Source: Nitrosomonas supralitoralis (GTDB lineage: Bacteria; Pseudomonadota; Gammaproteobacteria; Burkholderiales; Nitrosomonadaceae). From it: DNA of 58,463 nt. The stretch is from positions 1 through 58,463 of the forward strand of contig NZ_PXXU01000020.1 of assembly GCF_003011925.2 (NCBI RefSeq), in the 5' to 3' direction. A model generated the notes under the pieces. The model saw only the letters and a program-made list of their open reading frames with translations, was not told where the DNA came from and did not search any database. How positions within the stretch are numbered: position 1 is the stretch's first letter; each line of letters opens with the position of its first letter. Below are positions 24,393 through 32,258 of this stretch, one piece after another. The position numbers and the translations under genes are program-made.

Positions 24393-25622
24393 CTACTTTG
24401 GCGCGACGATCAATTCAGTATGTACTTTATTTTGCCATTCTTCCATCCAACGAGGAAAATCATCAGGTAGCAACGGCTTGGAAATAAAATTTCCTTGGGC
24501 CATATCGCACCCTGTTTGCCGCAACAATTCCCAATCGTTACGATCCTCAACGCCTTCAGCTACAACATCCATGCCCAGTTGCTTGCCCATCGCTAAACTG
24601 GCGTCGTAAATAGCGCGTAATGTGTCATCTTCAGACGCGCGATGTACAAAGCCTTGGTCGATTTTGAGTTCATTGAACGGAATGTCGCGTAACTGCGATA
24701 ATGATGAATGGCCGGTACCAAAATCGTCAATCGACAAATGAAATCTTTTAAGACGCAGCCGAGTTAGGATTTCCAGCGGTATTCGCGTATCGATTCCCAT
24801 TAGCTGGCTTTCTGTGACTTCGAGTACGATTTTTTGTGGCGGTAAACCGTTTTCGGTCACCAGATTAACTACGAAATCCTGAAAATCCAGTGATGCCAGA
24901 TTGTCCATTGAAACATTGATTCCAATCCGTAATGTCAACCCCTTCTCATGCCATTGCTTAGCCTGAGCTATGGCTTGTTGCAAAACTTGGTGTGTCAAAT
25001 CGTTAATCAGATTATTTTCTTCCGCAATGCGGATGAACCGATCGGGCAATATTATTCCATCTTTCGGATGATGCCAACGAACCAATGTTTCTGCACCGAT
25101 CACATCACCCGTTTCTACCGATACCTTGGGTTGGTAGTAATTGACTAATTCATGATGAGCAAGAGCGGATTGAATATCCGCCGCGTTATAAATTTTATTG
25201 TTGGGTTGCTGCGGAGTGACTGAAGAATCAGGTTCCCATTGTTGCAATATTTCAGAAAGTTTTTCAGGGTTCACGGGTTTGAGCAGATAGCCAAGCATGG
25301 GTATTTTGTGTGCATGAACCAGTCTTTCAGCAGTTTTCAGCATGCGCTCGTCCTCACCGCTGACTAGAATCAGTTTGCCGTGATACTGTCGGTCAACCAG
25401 ATAGCGAACAAATTCGATGCCATCCATATCGGGCATATTCAAGTCGAGCAGAATCAAATCCGGACAGGTATCGGTTTGATCGATCTTTTTCAAAGCATCT
25501 GCACCGTTGTCGCAAGTGACCACAGAAGTATAACCCAGCTTGGCAAGCATACGCGTCAAGAGTTTGAGCATGAAGCTGTCGTCGTCGAGAATCAGTATCT
25601 TCACGTTGGATGCCCTAACCAT
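24393..25622 (-). CDS. REC-EAL response regulator, cyclic-di-GMP phosphodiesterase
   Basis: A 409-residue protein. The receiver domain (about 6-125) has the acidic pair in ILDDDS, phosphoacceptor LLDLNMPDMDG and the lysine in LLKPVN. The EAL domain (about 148-395) keeps the residues needed for hydrolysis of cyclic-di-GMP: ETLVRWHHP (the EAL box, here ETL), NVSMDNL, DDFGTGHSS, LKIDQGFV and VVAEGVE. It is therefore likely active. No kinase gene is adjacent. AAGGCG lies a few bases before the ATG. It could lower cyclic-di-GMP to control surface attachment, which fits the exported adhesive proteins in this window only by inference. Confidence 0.92.
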   Translation of the reverse strand: MVRASNVKILILDDDSFMLKLLTRMLAKLGYTSVVTCDNGADALKKIDQTDTCPDLILLDLNMPDMDGIEFVRYLVDRQYHGKLILVSGEDERMLKTAERLVHAHKIPMLGYLLKPVNPEKLSEILQQWEPDSSVTPQQPNNKIYNAADIQSALAHHELVNYYQPKVSVETGDVIGAETLVRWHHPKDGIILPDRFIRIAEENNLINDLTHQVLQQAIAQAKQWHEKGLTLRIGINVSMDNLASLDFQDFVVNLVTENGLPPQKIVLEVTESQLMGIDTRIPLEILTRLRLKRFHLSIDDFGTGHSSLSQLRDIPFNELKIDQGFVHRASEDDTLRAIYDASLAMGKQLGMDVVAEGVEDRNDWELLRQTGCDMAQGNFISKPLLPDDFPRWMEEWQNKVHTELIVAPK

Positions 25623-25783
25623 GATTCGCCTTTTTTATTTTTCAAATTGGAAAGAGATACAGAAATTTAAATATTTGCGCACGATCATACACTGTGTCAT
25701 ATGAAAAATGATAGCAATCACTTTTCTGATACCTTAAGCCGAAAAAATGCGCTTGTATCCGCTTCATCATGTTGATTAATTAG

Positions 25784-26236
25784 TTAGTGTATTTGATATC
25801 CGATGACTTTGATGATCTTCCACTTGAAATCATGCACATGGACATCATCGCCCGTCAGCGGCATGGAAAGTGCGCCTTTCGTTACTGGTGGTAACTTCAG
25901 GTTAATCTGATGTTCCTTCGATTCATGCGACATATTCTCGTGCATATGATGATGATCATGAATGGGTGTCATGCTGACAACAAGTTGTGTTACATAGTAA
26001 TGCTCATTGCCATTGTAAATAGTACCACTAAAGATTCCCCAGCCGAATCCGGCATCGATCTTAAGTTGTTGAATCACTTCCGCGGGTAATTCGATCAAAT
26101 CAAATTGGTGTTGTGCATCAGATTGCTGACAACAGCCTACGGTGGCAGGATGTTCGCTAGCCATCGCCGGGAACGAAACAATCAGTAACATCATGATAAA
26201 TACAGTGCATCTAATTGGTTTCGATAGATTAGCCAT
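25784..26236 (-). CDS. Exported histidine-rich protein
   Basis: A 150-residue protein with a signal peptide (cleavage near FPAMASE, about 26). The mature part has a GCCQQ pair near the start, a FDLIELPAEVIQQLK segment, then the histidine cluster HDHHHMHENMSHESKEH (about 94-110). It ends with HVHDFKW. Clusters of this kind bind Cu, Ni or Zn. No known domain was recognised. It stands alone on the minus strand. A role in periplasmic metal buffering is plausible but is inference from composition. Confidence 0.65.
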   Translation of the reverse strand: MANLSKPIRCTVFIMMLLIVSFPAMASEHPATVGCCQQSDAQHQFDLIELPAEVIQQLKIDAGFGWGIFSGTIYNGNEHYYVTQLVVSMTPIHDHHHMHENMSHESKEHQINLKLPPVTKGALSMPLTGDDVHVHDFKWKIIKVIGYQIH

Positions 26237-26449
26237 TCAATATCCTTAAAAAGATAACAGTTTAATAGTAATTAAGCAGGATTATAAATCAATGAATCTG
26301 ATTTATTGGAACAGATGCTATGACAGTTGATCAGATTCGCATAAAGGATAGTGTCTACAGGTCTAATAAAATAAATATTTCTTGCGGTTAGATAGAATGT
26401 TGTTTCAGAATGTTAGGTGATGTTTAAACCATTCATCAAGGGGATGCTT

Positions 26450-27112
26450 ATGAAACAGAAAATACTTTCAGTCATGTTGGCGGCACTGCTGCTATTGACG
26501 GGGTGTGCATCGATACCACCTGACGCTCCAGAACTTTCGGCGCAGCTCGGTACGCGAATTTCTTCGCTGGAAGCAGCGCATGTTCGGCTTATGCAGGAGT
26601 TTTTCCGTGAAAAAAGGCTGCGGATTGACGATTTTGTGCAAGATGTATGGGTGCCCATTTTTGCTCAAGAATTCTTCGGTGATCCGAAAGTCGATATGGT
26701 CTGGAAGCAGGTGGTTCAATCACAAGATGCAAAAGACCGTTTAAGGTTTCTTGTGCTTACGGGATCCAAACTTCAAGCGAGGATTAATCAAAAGCGCATT
26801 GAGCTTATTCAACCGCTGGATGAACTTGAGATGCAGATACGTAACAAACTTAAATTAGAGTATGATCAAGCAAGAGCAATCAATAATTCATTGACTGCTT
26901 TCCTGCAATCGGCATCAAGAGTTGAAGAAAACAGAAAGCGTTATCTCGATATGATGAGTGTAACAACCGCGGATATCGATAAATTCGTCAATCAAACCGA
27001 TCAAGCTGTAACCGAATTAGTTGTTGCTGCCCGTGATATTGAAGATCGTGCGAAAGATGCGGAGAAATACCGTAAAAAGATCAGAGATATTCTTGATAAA
27101 TTGCATAAATGA
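26450..27112 (+). CDS. Helical lipoprotein
   Basis: A 220-residue lipoprotein with lipobox L-T-G-C (cysteine about 18). The mature part is almost entirely helical. It includes SSLEAAHVRLMQEFFREKRLRIDDF and a long amphipathic stretch from about 115 to 215 that should form a coiled coil (QARINQKRIELIQPLDELE onward). The ATG at 26450 was chosen because AGGGG lies about nine bases upstream and the leader then has normal length; an ATG 11 codons earlier is in frame. Its last base is close to the next gene, with which it is coupled. No family was recognised. Confidence 0.72.
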   Translation: MKQKILSVMLAALLLLTGCASIPPDAPELSAQLGTRISSLEAAHVRLMQEFFREKRLRIDDFVQDVWVPIFAQEFFGDPKVDMVWKQVVQSQDAKDRLRFLVLTGSKLQARINQKRIELIQPLDELEMQIRNKLKLEYDQARAINNSLTAFLQSASRVEENRKRYLDMMSVTTADIDKFVNQTDQAVTELVVAARDIEDRAKDAEKYRKKIRDILDKLHK

Positions 27113-27121
27113 GGGATGATG

Positions 27122-27406
27122 ATGGGAATCGACTGGGATAAATTTCGGAAAGAGTTGGATCAGGTCATTGATGAAGCAGGCGACAGAACAGATAATAAGC
27201 TTGCAGGGAAGATTTCAGCAATCACTAGATTATCAGATGCTGAAGTTGAGGATCTGTTTCCAGACCCAGCCGAAGTCAAAAAGCTTGCGGAGTTGATGGC
27301 GATTATTAAGCATTCTGGTGATCAAAACGATAAAATCAATAAAATTGTTGGTAATGCTGAGGAGTTTGGTGGGATTATTCTCAAACTGCTCACTAAATTC
27401 GTTTAA
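27122..27406 (+). CDS. Small acidic cytoplasmic protein paired with the lipoprotein
   Basis: A 94-residue soluble protein with no signal peptide or membrane span (GIDWDKFRKELDQVIDEAG start; charged and helical throughout, with SDAEVEDLFPDPAEVKKLAEL). The ATG at 27122 was selected because GAGGGATG precedes it; two ATGs just upstream are in frame. It begins nine bases after the lipoprotein stop codon, so the two are translated together. Its function is unknown. Confidence 0.62.
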   Translation: MGIDWDKFRKELDQVIDEAGDRTDNKLAGKISAITRLSDAEVEDLFPDPAEVKKLAELMAIIKHSGDQNDKINKIVGNAEEFGGIILKLLTKFV

Positions 27407-27547
27407 CTGTAATAACTCACACCGAATATATTCACTTGTATCAAGGTAAAGAGAATTTCTCCCGGTCTGTTATTGCAGGCCTGTCCTGAAGCCTTGTCAA
27501 GGTGATTAGCCTATCCTAAGAAACCGACGGGGTATTTCATTCAAAAA

Positions 27548-27582
27548 TTGACATTCAAGACAACCGGTCATATAATTTCTGA
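27548..27582 (+). promoter_or_regulatory. Consensus promoter and operator of the TetR gene
   Basis: TTGACA (27548-27553) and TATAAT (27571-27576) are both perfect and are separated by exactly 17 bp. The spacer contains GACAACCGGTC followed by AT, an element whose right half, GGTCATAT, recurs before the DUF4242 gene. Transcription should start at or next to the ATG at 27583, giving a leaderless mRNA. A TetR protein bound in the spacer would block this strong promoter. Confidence 0.75.
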
Positions 27583-28179
27583 ATGCCCAAGTCAACCAAA
27601 AAAGAATTTAATCGAGAGAGCTTGCTAAATCAGGGTGTTACCATGTTTATAGAACAAGGTTATCATGGCACCGGATTGCAGGAAATTCTTGATGCAGTGA
27701 GGATTCCCAAAGGTTCTTTTTATAATTATTTTGACAGTAAAGAAGATTTCGGGGCTGATGTCATCCAGCATTATCTCAATCCATTTATTACACAATTAGC
27801 CGCTTACTTGGATAATTCAGGTACGGATGCGCTCGGTGCAATTCGTTATTATTTTGAAGAGCTCATTGTAGAACTTGAGCAGAATGACTTTAAAGGGGGG
27901 TGTCTTTTGGGCAATCTGATGGGAGAATTGGGAGATTCCAGTGAAATCTGCCAGAAATCTCTTCAAACAGCAGTCAATTGTTACCGGGATGTGTTGCAGC
28001 GCGGGCTAACAAAAGCGCAGCAGCAAGGCACCGTTAGATCGGATATATCAGCTGAAGAAATGGCTAATTTGCTAATAAATGCTTGGCAAGGCGCTTTATT
28101 GCGAATGAAGATAGAAAAGTCATCTGCTCCTGTTAAACAATGCTGTCATCGTTTATTAGGAGATTATTTTATGCCTTAA
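27583..28179 (+). CDS. TetR-family transcriptional repressor
   Basis: A 198-residue repressor. The N-terminal helix-turn-helix (about 9-55) runs through FIEQGYHGTGLQEIL, VRIPKGSFYNYFDSKEDF. The C-terminal ligand domain has KGGCLLGNLMGELGD (about 104-118), a string found in the NemR/AcuR-like group, where a cysteine in this region can act as a redox or electrophile sensor. The start cannot be moved downstream without removing the helix-turn-helix, yet no ribosome binding site precedes it. It likely represses itself and the DUF4242 gene that follows, since both promoters share the GGTCATAT element just upstream of the -10. Confidence 0.9.
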   Translation: MPKSTKKEFNRESLLNQGVTMFIEQGYHGTGLQEILDAVRIPKGSFYNYFDSKEDFGADVIQHYLNPFITQLAAYLDNSGTDALGAIRYYFEELIVELEQNDFKGGCLLGNLMGELGDSSEICQKSLQTAVNCYRDVLQRGLTKAQQQGTVRSDISAEEMANLLINAWQGALLRMKIEKSSAPVKQCCHRLLGDYFMP

Positions 28180-28202
28180 TTTTTTTTATTTAATTTAAAA
28201 AC

Positions 28203-28217
28203 GACTGGTCATATTAT
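28203..28217 (+). promoter_or_regulatory. Operator and -10 of the DUF4242 gene
   Basis: GACTGGTCATATTAT. GGTCA is directly followed by a -10-like TATTAT (28212-28217), the same arrangement as at the TetR promoter. The -35 region is poor. A good ribosome binding site, GGAGGAG, lies just before the ATG at 28240. Confidence 0.55.
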
Positions 28218-28239
28218 TTTCTAATTTATTGGAGGAGCT

Positions 28240-28512
28240 ATGCCAAAATATCTAATAGAACGTGAAATTCCTGGAGCGGGCGCATTAACACCTCAAGATT
28301 TGCAAGCCATTTCTCAGAAATCATGCGCTGTATTGAGTAATATGAGTCCACGGGTTCAATGGCTGGAAAGTTATGTAACGGATGATAAGGTCTATTGCGT
28401 CTATATTGCACCAGACGAAGCCGCCGTCAGAGCGCATGCTGAACAAGGCGAGTTTCCAGCCAATCGTATTTCTCGAATCAAAACTGTGATCGATCCTACG
28501 GCCGCGGAGTAG
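28240..28512 (+). CDS. DUF4242 family protein
   Basis: A 90-residue soluble protein with the DUF4242 layout. It opens with YLIEREIPGAGALT, then a helix (LQAISQKSCAVLSNM) with VQWLESYVTDDKVYCVYIAP and a helix-strand end (EAAVRAHAEQGEFP). Members have a ferredoxin-like fold and have been described as nickel-binding or small-molecule-binding; no enzyme activity is established. A GGAGGAG ribosome binding site lies a few bases before the ATG. It sits 60 bp after the TetR gene and shares its operator sequence, so it is the likely target of that repressor. Confidence 0.8.
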   Translation: MPKYLIEREIPGAGALTPQDLQAISQKSCAVLSNMSPRVQWLESYVTDDKVYCVYIAPDEAAVRAHAEQGEFPANRISRIKTVIDPTAAE

Positions 28513-28547
28513 AATAAGTAAGTTACGGGGGTTCGTAAGAATTATTG

Positions 28548-28579
28548 TTTCCATGGAATTGTTAACAATCCCATGGAAA
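28548..28579. promoter_or_regulatory. 32 bp near-perfect palindrome before the TPR gene
   Basis: The arms TTTCCATGGAATTGTT (28548-28563) and AACAATCCCATGGAAA (28564-28579) meet with no loop and differ at one position. It ends 90 bp before the TPR gene start. It may be an operator, or a cruciform or hairpin element. A related string, TTTCCATGGAGTTAAC, occurs at about 32149. Confidence 0.5.
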
Positions 28580-28668
28580 ATGGACTCTATTAATTTTGCA
28601 TTTCGGTAAGTGAAAGGTAAATGACCATAATCACTTAACGATGCCAATTTATTCAGGAGGGATATATC

Positions 28669-30417
28669 ATGCAATTTTATACTGCAGTTCGCTCCACGTT
28701 ATTTATTCCGATGCTGGTTTTAGCAAGCACTTGTGATTCATTTGCCGGAACTGTAGCGTCAGACATAACGCCAAAACATTTAGCTGCCGCAGAATCGGAA
28801 GATGGGCGTCAGCAATATGTGACATCCGAGTTGGCGCATAAACCAGGCCCGGATAGTCAGCTTGCTCCCAGGTTGCTTAATCTGGGTGCGCATACGTTCC
28901 CGGTTAGCACACGTAACCCGCTAGCGCAACAATACATCAACCAAGGACTCAATCTTGCCTATGCATTCAATCATGCCGAGGCACGTCGGGCATTCCGCGA
29001 AGCGGCAAGACTCGAACCCGATCTTGCAATGGCTTACTGGGGCCAAGCGTTGGTACTTGGTCCCAACATCAACGCAATGATGGAACCGAATGAAGAGCCT
29101 CATGCGTTAGAGATCGTGCAAAAGGCTAAATCGCTGATGGCGAATGCGTCGCCGAAGGAACAAGCTCTTATCAATGCCCTTGAAAAACGTTATTCGGGGC
29201 ATACCGAGGATCGGGAAGTAAATAATAAGGCTTACGCGCAGGCCATGAGGGAAGTGCTTCAGCGTTTTCCGCATGATGAGGATATTGCGATGCTTTATGT
29301 GGAGTCCATGATGGATCTGCGCCCCTGGGGTTATTGGATGCTCGATGGTCAGCCGTATGAAGGAACAGCCGAGATCGTTGCGCTGACGGAAGAAGTGTTG
29401 CGGCGCAATCCGAAACATCCGGGCGCTCTGCATATGTATATTCACCTGATAGAGCCGACTAGCACTCCAGAGCGCGCGGAGCAAGCAGCTGATACGTTGC
29501 TGACGCTGATGCCCGCAGCGGGACACTTGATACACATGTCATCGCATATTTATCAGCGCGTCGGCCGCTACGCCGACTCAATAAAGAGCAATCAACTTGC
29601 AATCGCCGCGGATGAAGATTACATCACGCAATGTCAGGCGCAAGGTTTGTATCCAATGGTTTACTATCCGCACAACATTCATTTTCTCTGGTTTGCAGCG
29701 ACGCTGGACGGTCAGAGCAAGCTTGCCCTCAGTGCTGCACAAAATACGGCCAGCAAGATTGATGATGATGTGCTGAAAACGATACCATTGACGGCAATAT
29801 TCCGCGTAACCCCTTACTGGGCACTTGCGCGATTTGGTCACTGGCAGGAAATACTTGTGCTGCCTGCGCCCCCTGCAACCAATCTGTTTTTAACCGGAAG
29901 CTGGCATTATGTGCGTGGTCTCGCATTTGTCGCAACAAAGCAATTACAGCATGCTGGAAAGGAACTGGAAGCGCTGCGCAAAATTATGAAAGATCCGATG
30001 CTGGATAGTCCGCTGCTTTCAAAAAATACGACCAAGACTGTACTGAATGCTGCACCTGAAGTTCTTGCAGGAGAGATTGCCGCTGCGCGTGGACAATTTG
30101 ATCAGGCCATTGCACATCTTGAAAAAGCTGTTCGCCTGGAAGATGCTTTGGTGTACACCGAGCCGTCGGAATTTCACTTGCCGCCTCGGCTTGCATTGGG
30201 CGCTATCCTCCTGGAATCAGGACGACCCCAAGAAGCAGAAACAGTCTATTGGGAAGATTTGCGACGAAATCGCAACAACGGATGGGCACTTTATGGCTTA
30301 GCACAGGCATTGCGAGCGCAAAACAAACATGATGAGGCTGCAGTTATCTCGGCACGTTTTGAGCAAGCCTGGGCACGTGCCGATATAAAACTGCAGGCAT
30401 CCCGTTTTGGACGCTAA
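28669..30417 (+). CDS. Exported TPR-repeat protein
   Basis: A 582-residue protein with a signal peptide (cleavage near SFAG, about 27). Several tetratricopeptide-like helical repeats follow, the clearest being NHAEARRAFREAARLEPDLA (about 100), FDQAIAHLEKAVRLEDAL (about 477) and EAETVYWEDLRRNRNNGWALYGLAQAL near the end. A histidine-rich middle part (HPGALHMYIHLIEP and GHLIHMSSHIYQRVG) is conserved in large TPR proteins often found in environmental bacteria, of unknown role. AGGAGGG precedes the ATG by about eight bases. It stands alone with the palindrome at 28548 upstream and the dispersed repeat downstream. Confidence 0.85.
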   Translation: MQFYTAVRSTLFIPMLVLASTCDSFAGTVASDITPKHLAAAESEDGRQQYVTSELAHKPGPDSQLAPRLLNLGAHTFPVSTRNPLAQQYINQGLNLAYAFNHAEARRAFREAARLEPDLAMAYWGQALVLGPNINAMMEPNEEPHALEIVQKAKSLMANASPKEQALINALEKRYSGHTEDREVNNKAYAQAMREVLQRFPHDEDIAMLYVESMMDLRPWGYWMLDGQPYEGTAEIVALTEEVLRRNPKHPGALHMYIHLIEPTSTPERAEQAADTLLTLMPAAGHLIHMSSHIYQRVGRYADSIKSNQLAIAADEDYITQCQAQGLYPMVYYPHNIHFLWFAATLDGQSKLALSAAQNTASKIDDDVLKTIPLTAIFRVTPYWALARFGHWQEILVLPAPPATNLFLTGSWHYVRGLAFVATKQLQHAGKELEALRKIMKDPMLDSPLLSKNTTKTVLNAAPEVLAGEIAAARGQFDQAIAHLEKAVRLEDALVYTEPSEFHLPPRLALGAILLESGRPQEAETVYWEDLRRNRNNGWALYGLAQALRAQNKHDEAAVISARFEQAWARADIKLQASRFGR

Positions 30418-30456
30418 TGATAATTATATGCGCCGTTAAAATTCTGACGGTCATCT

Positions 30457-30599
30457 AACAAGCTATTGAAAAGCGTTTTTGAGGCAACTGATACAAAGAA
30501 AAAGCGGGCGAAAAACGCAGTTTATGCTTAATAATTGGGTATTTTGAGCCTGTTTTTAAAACCGTAGCAGCAACGCAGATAGGTTTTTAACAGCTTGTT
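30457..30599 (+). repeat. Dispersed intergenic repeat, copy A
   Basis: A 143 bp element matching the reverse complement of 49647-49786. The shared core includes TTGAGGCAAC/TCGAGGCAGT, CGCAGTTTAT, TTTTGAGCCTG and GGCAACGCAGATAG-type strings (here GCAACGCAGATAG). The ends form an inverted repeat, AACAAGCT-x-TT(G/A)AAAA. The ends of copy B differ but pair with each other. It lies just after the TPR gene and before the PEP-CTERM terminator. Confidence 0.8.
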
Positions 30600-30650
30600 A
30601 AGGCGGCCCAATATCGAAGGCTTCTTCTACCCATCTGAGAAATCAGGAAG

Positions 30651-30679
30651 GATAACTTCGTCACTGGGACGAAGTTATC
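30651..30679. terminator. Stem-loop at the end of the PEP-CTERM gene
   Basis: GATAACTTCGTC and GACGAAGTTATC form a perfect 12 bp stem with a 5-base loop, 21 bp after the PEP-CTERM stop codon. There is no clear T tract on either side, so termination is likely but not certain. Confidence 0.55.
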
Positions 30680-30699
30680 TTGAATGCAGTTATATAAAG

Positions 30700-31718
30700 T
30701 TAAACGCTTCTTTTTTGACGTCGTGCGCTGAATCCTAATAATCCCAGTCCAGCCAGCAACATTGCGTAAGTTTCTGGTTCAGGTACGGGTGAAGTAACAA
30801 CATCATCAATTTGGAAGGTGCTGGAGAAAAATAAGCCGAACACATTATCGTCATTGCTTGGGTTAATGGTTCTTAACTCGACGAATGTATCGCCCACCTG
30901 CAGAAAAGGAGTCGCGTCAACACCATTACCTAAAGCAAGATTGTAAAATTCATCGTCATAGCTTGCACCGTGCAGTGATGGATCCGCCGGATTCAAAGGA
31001 CTATCGCCGATACCGCCAGCAGTAATCAATGCGCCGTTTGCATTCTCAAAACTTCCATCATCATTACCACCAGCAGCGCTGGTCAAAGTGCGTGAAGCTG
31101 TGGAACTGGTTGTTACATCGATAGTAGTGAATTGATTGTCACCAAAGCTGAAGCTGCTTGCCAATGACATAAAGGCATCACCGCTGGTATAGGGTGCAGC
31201 AAAATCAAGACGAACCGTATCACCGGCCGTGGATAATCCACCATCCAGAATAATCGCGCTACCACCAGCAGTGCTGGCATTCTGGTATGCCACCACCAGT
31301 ACTTCACCATCGGTAAAACCATTTTCGGCAATTGACCAGTTTTGCAACCCGCCAGCACTTGATTCGATTGCAGGTTTCATAAAGCTTGTAACATCATATA
31401 CTCTTGTATGCGTTGGATTGCTTGATGGCAGCAAAGAACCTGAAGCACTTGATAAAAAAGTTCCGTTAAGTGTTACGTCTCCGGCTACGCCACTACCAAA
31501 AACATCAGAACTATAAAGATAAGCGCCCAGTACGACAGATCCGAGAGGTATGTCAGTTTGCAAGAGACCACTGCTAGCGCTTTCGCTACCCATGCATCGA
31601 TGGATAAAGCAGCATCTGCAAAGATAGAACGCACAGACATATTAGCTGCTGCCGGGAGGCTCACAGCCATTCCCATTACCGCAACAGCAGCCGATAGAGA
31701 GATAAAATTGTTTTTCAT
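30700..31718 (-). pseudogene. PEP-CTERM protein gene interrupted by a frameshift
   Basis: The true start is ATG 31718, preceded by AGAGGA. It encodes a signal peptide (KNNFISLSAAVAVMGMAVSLPAAA) and MSVRSIFADAALSID. Reading then leaves frame between about 31640 and 31593. The protein resumes in another frame at GSESASSGLLQTDIPLGSVV (31591 on) and continues to the sorting tail VPEPETYAMLLAGLGLLGF and a final RRQKRS. PEP-CTERM tails are recognised by an exosortase, encoded elsewhere. The offset is 125 bp, one short of a multiple of three, so a single-base deletion explains it. The body is otherwise intact, so the loss is recent or an assembly error. Confidence 0.82.
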
Positions 31719-31819
31719 AATATGAATTCCTCTTTTTATTAGATAAGTTAGCGTATTTGTTAAATACAAATACAGCCAGATATTATCTAGTTAGGTAATC
31801 AAATTAAATAGTAGATATC

Positions 31820-31847
31820 TCCTATTCAGCTAGGACGTTTGTCCTAG
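31820..31847 (-). promoter_or_regulatory. TAGGA inverted repeats upstream of the PEP-CTERM gene
   Basis: Two overlapping inverted repeats: TCCTA-N6-TAGGA (31820-31835) and CTAGGAC-GTTT-GTCCTAG (31830-31847). The first matches TCCTA-N6-CAGGA found 81 bp before the other PEP-CTERM gene (51296-51311). The distance to this start codon is about 102 bp. This suggests one regulator acting on both genes. Confidence 0.5.
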
Positions 31848-32258
31848 GAGTGAGGCATATTGATGTATGAGAAGAGAAGAAAGCTGAGTAGCTTGGAGAT
31901 AAGGATCTGTTTGGACTCAACTATCTGACGTACTCGTGGTCCATAAATTATAGGGCATTGATATATATAGAAATAATCTATAACTGCAGATTGCATTGAG
32001 GTATTGGCAGCGACTGTCTGCAAGCAGAGAAAAGCCTGCTTGAGACGCGACAGATTCAAGACCACACAGGCGCATTGAACTTTGGTAACGACGCATTGGC
32101 GTTTCTGGTTCGATGATGTTGAAGCGATTGCACTTATTATTGCATGTTTCCATGGAGTTAACGTTAAGGAAAATTAGATGCGTTACAGGAATTGCATCAA
32201 CTCAATCCTGGCGCCATGCCATCAATGGCTTGGAATCACAGCATTGCATTCCTGCTAC
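31848..32258. other. Intergenic stretch with no convincing gene
   Basis: About 410 bp between the PEP-CTERM promoter and nnr. Short overlapping frames on the minus strand (31844-32153) have no ribosome binding site or recognisable content. A TTTCCATGGAGTTAAC string near 32149 resembles the palindrome at 28548. The stretch may be a decayed gene or mobile element. Confidence 0.4.

Noticed and set aside
31844..32153. Short minus-strand frames before nnr
   Set aside because: No ribosome binding site, no recognisable protein and mutual overlap; possible remnant only.
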